Source: Apoderus coryli
Taxonomy: Eukaryota > Arthropoda > Insecta > Coleoptera > Attelabidae
Direction of reading: 5' to 3'
Length of the DNA: 64,000 bases
NCBI GenBank assembly: GCA_911728435.2
Contig: OU452198.1
Location: 31,277,902-31,341,901, forward strand
The position numbers were made by a program, and so were the translations under genes. Positions 36,901-42,565 of this stretch are shown piece by piece. Numbering within the stretch: the first letter of the stretch is position 1; each line of letters starts with the position of its first letter. The notes under the pieces were generated by a model. The model was not told where the DNA came from. It saw nothing but the letters and a program-made list of their open reading frames with translations, and did not search any database.

Positions 36901-37238
36901 CTAGCTCGCACATGTCAATTTTGGGTTTAAGTTGCCCGTTTTAAAAAATAGTTTTAGATAAACATCTAAAGGAACTTCGAAAACAATACAAAATGATGGA
37001 TTATCGCTTTAAAAGATAAGTAAGTAGAAGGTCACATATTATATTAATCCAAATATTGTTTTACATGAAATAATAAATTGTTTATAATAACTGTCTAAAA
37101 CAAAAGACAGATGTGTCTGGGCTGTCGTATTAAAACACAAATGCATACACTTAGGTACATTACCTTTTTGAAAATACTTGCGTAGAATTCCCGTTTATCA
37201 CGTTTTTCTTCAGGGGTGATGTCTCTCTCGTCAGCCAT
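12645..37238 (-). CDS. rho-4: EF-hand rhomboid serine protease, gene 1 (five exons, complete)
   Basis: Exons (minus): 37238-37164, 30781-30579, 30520-30215, 13235-13022, 12959-12645. All junctions have GT/AG and the phases agree, giving 370 aa. Two canonical EF-hand loops lie at D27-E38 and D62-E73, so calcium binding is expected. The rhomboid core follows: WRFLTYMLVH ends in H193, then H198 and N202 (His-x4-His-x3-Asn, the oxyanion pattern), GASG with nucleophile S250, and AHFGG with H310 completing the Ser-His dyad. The family cleaves membrane proteins within the bilayer; Drosophila rho-4 and RHBDL1/3 share the EF-hand plus rhomboid layout. A paralogue lies upstream at 50184-55592. Intron 3 (about 17 kb) is filled by transposons and contains an F-box gene on the opposite strand. 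Orthology to rho-4 in particular is inferred. Confidence 0.9.
13022..13235 (-). CDS. rho-4: Rhomboid gene 1, exon 4 (GASG exon)
   Basis: 214 nt, phase 2 to 0, bounded by TTCCAG and GTGAAT. It carries MHLIVN, the LGIPLEMVHSWWR loop and LAGASGG with Ser250. It has exactly the same length and phase as exon 53172-53385 of gene 2. Confidence 0.92.
13240..13990. other. Intron 3 of rhomboid gene 1, host-like part
   Basis: No gene. Degenerate repeats of the type TTTCAACCCTTAAAAACCA and TTTCATCCCTTAAAAACAA occur at about 13435 and 13562, suggesting a small old duplication. Confidence 0.45.
13997..14070. repeat. Repeat R, left half, ending at TA
   Basis: GTGGCACGTTTAAAATACTC through ATCACCTATA matches the first part of the unbroken copy at 7205-7415. 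It stops exactly where the mariner terminus begins; the missing half resumes at 29858. Confidence 0.8.
14390..14656 (-). pseudogene. Mariner-like transposase, C-terminal part
   Basis: Reverse-complement text matches the C-terminus of the copy at 43765-44020 (the FIKRIDKCIEVAGHHFEH-type ending, next to a long TIR) and reaches back to the GRGGP block. It then stops where the pogo-like element begins. Stops and frameshifts are present. About 290 bp of the middle of the transposase is missing between here and 16236. Confidence 0.75.
14657..16235 (-). mobile_element. Pogo/Tigger-like transposon, internally deleted and decayed
   Basis: On the minus strand a start MSRGRKRRSQKGMFSPDSLK (about 15772) resembles the HTH N-terminus of pogo-like transposases. 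Next comes the low-complexity C-terminal region in several frames, including QPGPSGL and EEIEQKSKKRKESLKRS (15051-15443), then YVAKVLEKKDNDFNVSF (14663-14908), which is the C-terminal domain often attached to insect pogo-like proteins. The catalytic core is absent. The outer part (15790-16235) repeats GTCTCAAGGTGGCCCAC and may be its terminus. It interrupts the mariner transposase. Confidence 0.6.
16236..16795 (-). pseudogene. Mariner-like transposase, N-terminal DNA-binding part
   Basis: An open frame of 130 codons reads MILLYGECHRNVDN, ERNPITRATFYRVVKDFRET (first HTH), then NPHVSCRRISQDTRISKSS and ILRILKRHKFHPYHI (second HTH with linker). It matches the copy beginning at 42566. Upstream 5' UTR text ATAATATCTTTACACTTGTG is kept. 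The reading frame continues toward the first catalytic Asp region but is cut at 16236. The bipartite paired-like HTH marks the IS630-Tc1-mariner superfamily. Confidence 0.85.
16775..16915 (-). pseudogene. Second partial mariner transposase N-terminus, interrupted by the palindrome
   Basis: VALYMQRFPERNPITRATFY duplicates the first HTH of the neighbouring copy, then breaks after QTGKVGTAEK. Its upstream part (GECHKNVDNA and 5' UTR) resumes at 20603. The 16918-20600 element has therefore inserted between the Asn-Ala and Val-Ala-Leu codons. Confidence 0.8.
17005..17538 (-). CDS. Unrecognised 177-codon ORF in palindrome arm (left)
   Basis: Begins MKLPNRHRILLLLSVRMLVY and has a run of five tyrosines (HYYYYYK) that comes from an ATA/TTA microsatellite. 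It overlaps the subterminal region rich in ATGTAA/TTACAT motifs, so its last 60 residues are probably fortuitous translation. An identical copy lies at 19980-20513 (+). No family recognised; coding status doubtful. Confidence 0.2.
   Translation of the reverse strand: MKLPNRHRILLLLSVRMLVYTIFPDNGKMALTKNIISIVTYLPYSEVSKSKTAYYVLRGTSKPSTCIKSIRHYYYYYKSRIPLTPIYTTTNGKIKNKACEDATPAGFWTSSILNGETGDFTWFDVIQRISTFSHIKLHLFTYNHILLHIQMEKYVKLCTFVDMYFYDVIIHLSICNL
17945..18345. repeat. Foldback nested in the left palindrome arm
   Basis: ATCCTGTATCAGGGCGATTC with CACCAGCTACTTATATGG on the left is answered by GCCATATAACTCGCAGGTG and AATCACCCTGTATAGG on the right, imperfectly inverted. GTATTCAACATAGC / CATGTATGTTGAATAC lies inside. 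The same structure occurs mirrored at 19173-19573. This is an older element captured before the arms were duplicated. Confidence 0.65.
18407..18645. repeat. Two tandem ~119 bp units in the palindrome arm
   Basis: AATGGGAATTTTACATTAAA (18407) and AATGGGATTCTTACATTAAA (18526) start two similar units. Each contains CACAAATAATTAAAA, a TTGTATTAAT block and GTAAATTTACCTATCAA. The mirror copy is in the right arm (about 18873-19111). Confidence 0.75.
19980..20513 (+). CDS. Unrecognised 177-codon ORF in palindrome arm (right), identical to left copy
   Basis: Mirror image of 17005-17538 with no amino-acid difference. It is useful mainly as evidence that the arms are sequence-identical. No known domain. 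Confidence 0.2.
   Translation: MKLPNRHRILLLLSVRMLVYTIFPDNGKMALTKNIISIVTYLPYSEVSKSKTAYYVLRGTSKPSTCIKSIRHYYYYYKSRIPLTPIYTTTNGKIKNKACEDATPAGFWTSSILNGETGDFTWFDVIQRISTFSHIKLHLFTYNHILLHIQMEKYVKLCTFVDMYFYDVIIHLSICNL
20603..20795 (-). pseudogene. 5' UTR and start of mariner transposase, continuation across the palindrome
   Basis: On the minus strand this carries the sequence matching 42466-42655: TTTTTCATCTGGTAA, ATAATATCTTTACACTTGTG, then a frame-damaged start and LLYGECHKNVDN. It joins to 16915 when the palindrome is excised in silico, sharing TA. Confidence 0.8.
20799..23600. mobile_element. Satellite-like element, copy 1 (TIR AGCTCTCCATAT, internal 140 bp repeats)
   Basis: The ends are AGCTCTCCATAT (20799, then foldback insertion) and ATATGGAGAGCT (about 23565), followed by ATTCGTGCCTCGAGGGCAAC as in copy 2 (37999-39850). 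Inside are a (CTGT)n tract (22098-22128), an AACCGCTTAACAGATTTTAA block, and a tandem series of GGCGTT(C)CG-AAATAGT-AAAAGGGGT modules roughly every 140 bp (22368, 22508, 22649, 22789, 22903, 23168, 23308, 23422). No protein is encoded. Modular internal repeats between short termini fit a Helitron-like or other non-autonomous element, but no CTRR end was confirmed. Confidence 0.65.
20814..21978. mobile_element. Foldback element with ATACAGGGTGGTCC termini
   Basis: The arms 20814-21165 and 21630-21978 are almost perfect inverses (x pairs with 42792-x), including CTAGCGGGGGTGAG and its complement. The central 465 bp is only weakly symmetrical. It interrupts the CTCTCCATATCAT terminus of the satellite-like element; the undisturbed terminus is at 37999-38050. 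No ORF. Confidence 0.85.
23590..23985. mobile_element. Foldback element, CTACTAATTAAACG family, copy 1
   Basis: The TTTCTACTAATTAAACG arm with TTCATAATTGCAAAATTA is inverted later as AATTTTGCAATTATAAAG and CGTTTAATTAGTAGAAAA. Between them is a perfect small hairpin around AAAGTTGTTTTTTATAATTA. A shortened relative is at 26195-26497 in the same orientation, so the pair flanks the F-box gene. Confidence 0.65.
24000..24560. other. Spacer upstream of the F-box gene; transposon-like debris
   Basis: A 102-codon plus-strand ORF (24176-24484) contains text such as CTGTATCTCGAAAATGGTGC that is typical of insect MITE ends, so I do not call it a gene. Nothing else is supported. Confidence 0.4.
24675..24709 (+). 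promoter_or_regulatory. Core promoter: TATA box and TCAGTT initiator
   Basis: TATATAAA at 24675-24682 precedes TCAGTT at 24704-24709. The initiator A (24706) is 31 bp from the first T of the TATA box, the standard RNA polymerase II spacing, and TCAGT is the arthropod initiator consensus. The preceding 80 bp (24600-24680) is unusually GC-rich for this window. It points at the F-box ORF, leaving a 5' UTR of about 62 nt. Confidence 0.75.
24768..25196 (+). CDS. Small F-box-like protein (142 aa), intronless
   Basis: The first ATG downstream of the TATA/initiator opens a 142-codon frame. Residues 14-50 (LASLPVEMWCAILRLLDGTS and following) fit an F-box: LP-x-E start, hydrophobic spacing and a second helix ending near LKKRIC. 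F-box proteins recruit substrates to SCF ubiquitin ligases through Skp1; that role is inferred here. The rest has no LRR or WD repeats. It is Lys/Arg-rich and ends TRQHRFNPYRL, a compact basic tail that could be a docking peptide. A consensus donor GTGAGTAG lies 5 nt past the stop, so the 3' UTR may be spliced. The gene sits opposite to and within intron 3 of rhomboid gene 1, inside the nested transposon block, between two related foldbacks. Confidence 0.65.
   Translation: MYKLFRRIKSPAQLASLPVEMWCAILRLLDGTSLLSMVRGFSILLSICYGDPLLKKRICEAIVQEKKTMLEFKFNPKLTTSIRRTDESKAATHGQNVVKDVRVRDMPRNNKPTGENLLKKCDKNQKMVRSKTRQHRFNPYRL
25200..26190. other. 3' flank of the F-box gene; no further gene seen
   Basis: AT-rich DNA with a few poly(A)-like motifs (AATAAGG near 25360) but no clear terminator. 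No ORF of note and no recognised repeat between 25400 and 26190. Confidence 0.45.
26195..26497. mobile_element. Foldback element, CTACTAATTAAACG family, copy 2 (shortened)
   Basis: Same arms as 23590-23985, including TTTCTACTAATTAAATG and CGTTTAATTAGTAG. It ends in CAACAGGTGATTTT, after which the sequence changes abruptly to the ribozyme-bearing segment. Confidence 0.65.
26501..26553 (+). ncRNA. Hammerhead self-cleaving ribozyme (stem III open)
   Basis: All parts of a hammerhead are present in order. Stem III TGCT (26501-26504), H17 = A26505, stem I TATGGCT with loop TTCCT and AGCCATA (26506-26524, 7 perfect pairs), core CTGATGA (26525-26531), stem II GAACT with loop GTCCG and AGTTC (5 perfect pairs), GAA (26547-26549), stem III AGCA (26550-26553). 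The cleavage triplet is CUA, an allowed NUH, so cleavage is predicted between 26505 and 26506. All invariant core bases are there. Stem III is only 4 bp, as in satellite or retrozyme-type units that usually cut best as dimers. It lies in a roughly 260 bp segment between a foldback and a DNA transposon. Confidence 0.88.
26554..26760. other. Remainder of the ribozyme-bearing segment
   Basis: No ORF. A hairpin TGTGTAACTCCATTGTTACACG (split stem GTGTAAC / GTTACAC) sits about 24 bp downstream of the ribozyme. No second ribozyme copy was found in the window. Confidence 0.4.
26763..29197 (+). mobile_element. Tc1/mariner-superfamily DNA transposon with ~430 bp TIRs, almost complete
   Basis: The termini CAGGGTGTCCGGAAAAAGGA and TCCTTTTTCCGGACACCCG are flanked by TA. 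The inverted arms continue to about 27199 and from about 28765, an unusually long TIR. A single transposase gene fills the middle (27373-28527). It interrupts the large mariner composite and may be among the younger insertions, as arm similarity is high and the transposase has few lesions. Confidence 0.85.
27373..28527 (+). pseudogene. Transposase (DDE/D, IS630-Tc1-mariner superfamily), four in-frame stops
   Basis: Starts MDRRRNNFICFSEMMDIVL; a 63 nt intron (27437-27499, GTAAGA...CTAG) fits the frame and joins IMG to KCNSNASLAARR. A HTH pair follows (CGRPRLIQPEKEE linker, then QVENIGKSEVHQILKR). The catalytic acids are visible: FTDEATF (first D), FQLDGASAHFA (second D) and SPDLTHLD (third D), with 40 residues between the second and third, longer than the 34 of classical mariner. 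In-frame stops occur after KFPN, after ILKR, before PPRSPD and after LQAG. C-terminus HIEQFL. Inactive, but could be a recent source of non-autonomous relatives. Confidence 0.85.
29205..29560 (+). mobile_element. 5' region of mariner composite with Penelope-like hairpin
   Basis: The same block occurs inverted at 42110-42430. It contains CCTGATGAAGACAGGTGGTC and TTGTCGAAACG: CTGATGA, a spacer A, a perfect 6 bp hairpin (GACAGG-TGGT-CTTGTC) and GAAAC. In both loci it lies between the long mariner TIR and the transposase 5' UTR, so it was present before the copies diverged. Confidence 0.55.
29590..29857 (-). repeat. Long TIR of the mariner composite (right end)
   Basis: Inverse of 14071-14335 and of the TIRs at 40893-41098 and 44100-44310. 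Shared landmarks are GACCTTGAGATAACCTTGAA, the TTTTTTTCCGAAAAATGTGC segment and CTGTCTCAAGATAAATGG. Confidence 0.85.
29858..29972. repeat. Repeat R, right half
   Basis: Resumes from TA with TTATCTGACTGG and CGTCTCTCGGTGTTTTACAA, continuing the copy broken at 14070. It ends near TATGAAATGCCTTG. Confidence 0.8.
30215..30520 (-). CDS. rho-4: Rhomboid gene 1, exon 3 (linker and first TM segment)
   Basis: 306 nt between TTTTCAG and GTATGT. It encodes YVRFVVPRYKKQRFKLARG, a short acidic linker, CCPPPIGMLLISLIEIACF (first TM), the NSTLYG loop and YECWRFLTYMLVHIG with His193. In gene 2 the same protein region is split over two exons and has a longer linker. Confidence 0.92.
30579..30781 (-). CDS. 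rho-4: Rhomboid gene 1, exon 2 (two EF-hands)
   Basis: 203 nt between ATTTAG and GTAAAT. It begins YDHDNDGYIELEEL (loop 1) and later SDVNRDNKIDLDEF (loop 2); all six ligand positions of each loop are conventional. It joins exon 1 in phase 0 and exon 3 across the Asn93 codon. Confidence 0.92.
30892..30994. repeat. Small inverted repeat (MITE-like)
   Basis: ATGTTGGAAATTTG and CAAATTTCCAACAT are perfect 14 bp inverses 75 bp apart. Adjacent text TTTGCTTCACACTACCATG recurs at 53565 in an intron of rhomboid gene 2. Confidence 0.6.
31000..31422. other. Intron 1 of rhomboid gene 1, no feature
   Basis: No ORF or repeat recognised between 31000 and the hAT element. The last 8 bp (CTATATAC, 31415-31422) are its target duplication. 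Confidence 0.45.
31869..32219 (+). pseudogene. hAT transposase fragment (FAM200/ZBED5-like)
   Basis: 116 codons with TDLFKEYKEMNLQLQGTNLN, then SQFPNLSHAECLDE and PPWIVLSPFDETEVVN. This order is typical of the central to C-terminal region of hAT transposases of the FAM200/ZBED5/SCAN-D3 type, upstream of the dimerisation domain. The catalytic N-terminal part and C-terminal domain are missing. No function expected. Confidence 0.7.
32635..33112. repeat. Inverted pair of Penelope-like terminal hairpins inside the hAT element
   Basis: The tract AGCCGAAACGTAGTACCTAC with GAAATAAAAAAAATATTTC occurs on the plus strand at 32999-33050 and inverted at about 32685-32730. The flanking AAAATTTTC / GTTTTAAAAC also pair. 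The plus copy is preceded by CCTGAAGAAGGC, closing a GGC-loop-GCC hairpin before GAAAC. Confidence 0.65.
33188..34147. mobile_element. Foldback element FB1, copy B
   Basis: The termini TACTGTGTCCAAAATAAGAA and CCATTGGACCCAGTGTATAC are inverted. The interior matches copies A and C (GTTTTCAGTG, CACTACGAC and AGTTGATGATAGTTTTTCAA blocks). It begins just after the hAT target duplication. The 132-codon ORF within is a repeat artefact. Confidence 0.8.
34164..36037. mobile_element. Nested foldback with TACAGGGTTAT termini
   Basis: The left arm (from 34201: TACAGGGTTATTCACG, then TGTGGCTAAACTATTTAATT) is inverted at the right end (36037 backwards). A second inverted pair inside (34885-35090 versus 35580-35900) shares AAGCCAGTCTGGGCTGATA and GACGTTTTCGTGG or its variants. 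Fragments with TACAGGGTGTCCCAAATATA and ATTGGACACCCTGTAT show further nesting. A stretch at 34590-34670 reads KSFKHHLRVCLQANGMDIV on the plus strand, possibly a LINE C-terminus. Confidence 0.65.
36038..36883 (+). mobile_element. Mariner-superfamily transposon with internal deletion
   Basis: The termini CAGGGTGCGGCATCATAACT and AGTTATGCTGCCGCACCCTG are flanked by TA. N-terminal transposase text MRWNSEQRAFAGEANFSNGR (36149 on) is followed by a gap, then QKDGATAYTS (36440; second catalytic Asp motif), a PCDFLWGFLK block in another frame, and the intact C-terminus ERVMTNARKRLIQLIENGGR ending about 36771. The first catalytic domain part is lost and there are at least two frameshifts. A different family from the 14071 and 40893 copies. 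Confidence 0.8.
37164..37238 (-). CDS. rho-4: Rhomboid gene 1, exon 1 (start codon)
   Basis: 75 nt: MADERDITPEEKRDKREFYA then SIFKK, followed by GTAATG. It ends in phase 0, as exon 2 needs, and supplies the entering helix of the first EF-hand. No upstream in-frame ATG without a stop was noted. Exon 1 is the least supported of the five because it is short. Confidence 0.8.
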
Positions 37239-37998
37239 AACTTACACATTAACTTAGTAAAACTAGACAAAGAATTTTTTCAATATTAAAACTAAAACGC
37301 ACGAACTGTGTTTTTAATTAAATTTGAACTAATAAAAATATTTAATTTGTTGTGTTGTATAGAACCAAAATTCACTTATTATAAAACTAGATTAAATACT
37401 ACAGTTTAAAAATAAAGCTTTAAATATAACACAGTTATTTTAAACGTTAGTCAGTTACTTTTCAATCAGTCATTGAATAAATAAACCAAATATAACAAAA
37501 TGAGCATTTTAAATAATAACGATTAATAAAAGCATTTTATCTAATCTCCACTTAAGGTGTTCGATAAGTACCTTCATAATATCTATAGTATTTGACTGCA
37601 AATTGTGACTGTTTCCTAATAATGAACCTCAAATATTACTAATACTTTTTGGGTACCAACATAATCAATCACGCCTCGAAATAAAAATTATTTAAAACTT
37701 AGATAAACATGATTTATCGTTTAAGCTTTGCGTAATTTTAATAATAGACAGGTACATAATTTCGTAAGTAGCAAAACTTTGATACCTGTTGATTTTATCC
37801 CTGGTTTTGGTTAACTCTTGGATGAGTTTTTTATTGAATTAAAATATTAATTATCGCTAAAATTTAAAAACTGTCAGGGATATTGCGATAACTTTAAATT
37901 TAAAAGAAACGTGGAAAATATAACTACAAATATGCAGGTAATATTTTATTGAATCTGATTTATTTTTCTTTTGGTTCGTCAAACATCATGCTTATAAT
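37239..37998. other. 5' flank of rhomboid gene 1
   Basis: AT-rich, without a clear TATA box or initiator; the promoter probably lies here. No other feature. Confidence 0.35.
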
Positions 37999-39850
37999 TT
38001 TTAGCTCTCCATATCATATAATATAATATGTAATATATGTATATATGGAGACTATTAGTTTCATGAAAAAAAAATTTTTTTTAATTTCACCGGAAATACT
38101 TGTTTTTTGGTCATTTTATACATAAATAAGTAGTTTTAAAAATATGTCTGTCTGTCTGTCTTCTGTATGCACGAAAACGCAAAAACCGCTTAACAGATTT
38201 TAACCAAATTTGGTACAAAAATACTATTGGACATGGCAAGGAGCTGATTAGATTTTGGGAAACATTGAGCGTAGGCAAGGGGTTTAAAAGAGGGTTCAAA
38301 AATTAAATTAAAAAAATTCATAGTTCTTAAACTTATCCGAAATACTGCATAATTTTTACGCATTTAATTGAATATAACCTAAAATATGGAACATAAAATA
38401 TTAGACCACATTGGCGTTCGAAAATAGTGTAAAATGGGGTAAAAAAGATTTTAAAAAAACGTATTTCTTAAACATAGCAGAAATATTAACTAGTTATTTA
38501 TAGTTGTGAATATAACCTATAAAATGTGTTATAAATAACTTACTTTCATAGGCGTTCGTAAATAGTATAAAAGGGGTCAAAACATAAAAAATATATATTT
38601 CCTAAACTTATTCGAAATATGGAATAATTTTTCATAGTTGTGATACAATATAAGCTAAAAAATATTCCATAAAAGAATTGGTTCACACAGGCGTCCGAAA
38701 ATAGTTTAAAAAAGGGTCAAAAACGAAAAAAAAACGTTTCCCAAATATACCAGAAGAATTGGCTAATTATAGATGGCTTTGATATAAGATAGCCTACAAC
38801 ATGCAGCATAAAACTTCTATTTACATAAGCGTTCGTAAATAGTAGACAAGGGGGTAAAATAAAAAACATAATTGAAATGTAATTTTTTTTTATACTAACT
38901 AGTTGAATTGGTGTTAAAAATACACGACAAAAATTAATGTACCATAGGCGTCCGTGAAAATTCTATAAGGGTCAGAAAAATATTGTATCCGTGATAACTC
39001 AAAAACCACTTAACGGATTTTAGCCACATTTGGTCCGAAAATACTACAGGATATTTATAGGGGGTGATTAACATTGAGCGTAGGCAAGGGGTTTAAAAGG
39101 GGGTTCAAAAATTAAAAAAATCATAGTTCTTAAACTTATCCGAAATGTTGATTAATTCTTTGGGCGTTTTATTAAATATAACCTAAAATATTTAACCTAA
39201 ACAATTAGACCACATTGACATACTAATAAAGTGTAAAATGGGGTGAAAAGGTTAGAAAAAAACGTACCTCTTAAAAATAGCAGAAATATTGACTAGTTAT
39301 TTATAGCTTTGATAGAAGATAACCGATAAAATGTGTTATAAATAACTTGTTTTCATAGGCGTTCATAAATAGTGAAAAAGGGGTCGAAATAAAAAAATAT
39401 GTGTACTTCCTAAGCTTATTCGAAATACAGAATGATTTTTCATAGTTGTAATAGAATATAACCTAAAAAATGTTACATAAATGAGCTGGTTCACACAGGC
39501 GAGGCGTTAGAAAATAGTGTAAAAAAGGGTCAAAAACGAAAAAAAAATTCCAAATATAACAGAAAAATTGGCTAATTATATATAGCTTTGATATAAGATA
39601 ACCTACAACATGCAGCATAACAATTTTGTTTACATAGGCCTTCGTAAATAGTAGAAAAGGAGACAAAATAATTTTTATTATAAAAAAAATCAACCTCCAA
39701 AGAAGAAAAAGGAACAAAACCGGATACTTGCTGATGTCTAAAACAAAAAAAAATACATATAAATTTTAGATAAATGACAAAAAGGTCATAAAATTATTAG
39801 TTTTACACTTAAATATGGAGAGCTATTCGTGCCTCGAGGGCAACAATTTA
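37999..39850. mobile_element. Satellite-like element, copy 2
   Basis: Uninterrupted relative of 20799-23600: AGCTCTCCATAT start, CTGT microsatellite (38143-38162), AACCGCTTAACAGATTTTAA, and the series of GGCGTT(C)CG modules (38413, 38551, 38691, 38826, 38947 and others). It ends with ATATGGAGAGCTATTCGTGC and CTCGAGGGCAAC. No coding content. Confidence 0.7.
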
Positions 39851-40890
39851 TTTGTTACATTTTTGCAAACAAATAAATTTTTTTGAATTTAGAAAAATAT
39901 AATGTAATTCCAACTTTTTTTTCTTCCGTAATATGGACTGATGAAGCCCGCATAAATAGCCCGGACTTTTTCGCGCGGAATTCAATGGCGTCCCCAAAAT
40001 AAATTTTTGGGGCACCGTTTCTGAGAATGGACCAAAAGTTGGAATTTTTTAAATGGAATACCCTGTATATCTTAACGTCAAATGTTTCCATTTTTTTGCT
40101 AATCACATTGATGCATCACAGACTACATTTTTTGCCGTCAAAGTCACAAATTTAATGTTTTACTGTTTTTTTTTACCTGGTTTAACGGCTTTGACATCCA
40201 TTGTTGATATAATGGTTGTCAAGTAAATGAATTTGGTTCAAAAGTTAAACCGGGATTGTATAACTGGCCCTTAAAAGTTCAAACAATGTACCAATTCATT
40301 TCTTTGAAACATAAACATAATAGGATGTTTTTTATTTTATAATAAAAATCTGCCACTGGATGATTCAATATTACTCGATATTCTAAGAAAGGCGGCAAAA
40401 ATTGCAGTTTCCACCAATTGCGACTTGAACACCCGCATGGCGATAAAACGTGTGAGGGTCTACGCACCAATTAGGACCATTCAGGTGGCGTCTAAACACC
40501 AATTTCCCGAGGTATTGCCGATTTTACAAAAGATCATAATTTCTTTTTTCGCCTGCCTGCACTTAAACAGAGTTTTACCGCCCGCATATGCGGGCTGCAA
40601 CGAATGCTTTACCGCCCTTTATACTTAATATACTATTCCCTATTTTAATATTCAGTGGTAAAATTTTTAGTTATTAAATAAAACTAACAACCACTTAACA
40701 ATGCTGAGCTTTTTTCATTATTTTTTTTATTATTATAATTTCTTTATATTTACTTCTTGCCTAGAACTAGTGCTGAAATTGGTGAAATTTGGCAATATCG
40801 GATTTTTTTGCCCGAATTCCTTTCGCTGTTACAAATTCGTTTGCCACACAGAAGATGGTACGGTTTACATAATGTATGTCTGCTGGTGTA
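39851..40890. other. Spacer with transposon debris; no gene
   Basis: Around 39935-40060 the plus strand reads TDEARINSPDFFARNSMASP, a fragment of a DDE transposase core (first catalytic Asp region) beside GAATACCCTGTATATCTTAA. A perfect 16 bp palindrome lies at 40580-40595. The other ORFs are not supported. Confidence 0.4.
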
Positions 40891-41099
40891 TACCAGGCGG
40901 TCCATTGATCTTGAAACAGCCTTATATCTTAAAAACGGCAAATTTTTCGGAAAAAAAGTTCAAATAAAAGTTGTTTGCTATTGTGGGGGGAAAACAATGG
41001 TGGCACCCATTGGCGGGTTTGTCAACCGTTTCAAGGTTATCTCAAGTGCCAACTCGTTTTTTCTTAACGGAAACATATATTTTTCATTTCCGCTGTGAC

Positions 41100-42045
41100 G
41101 TAATCGTGCCTCCGTAGCTCAAGCTGGTGGTGGTCTTTAGGTTTCACAACAACCCTCAGGCCTGGGCGCCAGCTAAAATTAAAATTTTAGCAAAGGATAG
41201 GGAAAAGGAACTGTACAAGATATGCCACCTACGTTTAATAAAAATATTATTTATTTAATATTATGTAGCAACAAAAAAATTAGTTAAATAACAAGATTAA
41301 TACAATGAGAAACTATTTAAATAAAAAGAAATATAGGTACTTATAATATGTGTCTTTGATTTTATTAGGTTTAATCCCACTCTTAAATTTAGTAAACTAT
41401 AAAAATAATAAAAATAAAAAACTTACAAACTTTAGTACTAGCTACCAAGATTGGTTAACAAAGTCTCGTACCGGTCCTCACGTAATGTGATTGGGACTCC
41501 TTTTGGTCGACAACAGGATACAAGGAGTATGAACAGATTTGGTCTGTATTTGCTGGGTGATGCGTTATTGTTCAATATGTCAACACACAGGTAGTCAAAG
41601 TTCCAATATTTTAACTATAGCCAAGAAGCCTAAAATTTGCGAAGCCACCGTTATGAAATGAATCTATTAAAAACTACTGCCCATTCTTACCTAATCGGTA
41701 ATTAGGCTTCGCTAATTTAATCAGTAATATTTTCTTAATTTTCAAAATTAAACTCTGTATCGGTGCGTTTGCTGTTTCGCTTCTCGCTTCTAAATGCCTC
41801 TTTTTAACCCGCAAATTTACACACTTTCTACCTATTTTAGTATCAGGCATAGGTACTCTCTTTGAAAAACTCTCAGTGGTTCGAAATGACAAAAAAAGAA
41901 AAGGAACCAATGTATGTGGACATATTGAAACTTTACATACTTTAAACAGGTTGAAATATTTACAAAAAAATTACTTAAATTGAAACGCAAAATACGAGGG
42001 TCGTTAGTAAAGTACTCATTAATTTTAAATCCAAAAATCTGACCG
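41100..42045. other. Unidentified insert in the mariner copy
   Basis: About 945 bp that has no counterpart in the other copy. Near its left end TCCGTAGCTCAAGCTGG resembles a tRNA A-box, and GGTTTCACAACAACCC about 15 bp later is a poor B-box, so a tRNA-derived SINE head is possible. ORFs on the minus strand (41674-42056) are unrecognised. Confidence 0.3.
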
Positions 42046-42109
42046 TTACACCGCATCGGATTCTAAATAAAAAAACAAACAACTTTTATCAATATTTTTT
42101 TTTTGATTC

Positions 42110-42430
42110 CTATAATAATTTGGGTTAATTTCTCTGTTTTTTGTTCTTGAAACTGTGATTCAATAATTTAAAAATCATCGACTGATTATTTGATTTTAGA
42201 TAATTATTTAAATGCCATTATTTATTATTTCTTTGTTTCAACGTTTCGACAAGACCACCTGTCTTCGTCAGCAATTTAGTAAAATACGTTCTCGTAAAAA
42301 TCTTCGCAACACAGTAATAAAATGCATGGGATATAGCATTTTTATCTGCAAATTGACAACAAACGTACCTACTGATCGTCATTCGGAAGTAAAAGTTAAT
42401 AATTCCTCATACCAAATATTTAATTTGAAT
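42110..42430 (-). mobile_element. Penelope-like hairpin block, inverse of 29205-29560
   Basis: The minus strand reads CTGACGAAGACAGGTGGTC and TTGTCGAAACG: the 6 bp hairpin is intact, but the first core has ACG in place of ATG compared with the partner. Flanking CCATTATTTATT and ATCGACTGATTATTTGATTT also match. Confidence 0.55.
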
Positions 42431-42565
42431 TTTTTTATACTTAAAGAAAAAAGTAGTAAATTTTTCATCTGGTAAACATTTTTGCACATTTATAGCAAAG
42501 AAATCATTCATAATATCTTTACACTTGTGAGTGACAAAAAATAATAAGTTAGTTTTGAGAAAATA

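Noticed and set aside
39950..39985. Another hammerhead at CTGATGAAGCCCG
   Set aside because: No GAAA follows a closed stem; the text is part of a transposase TDEAR motif.
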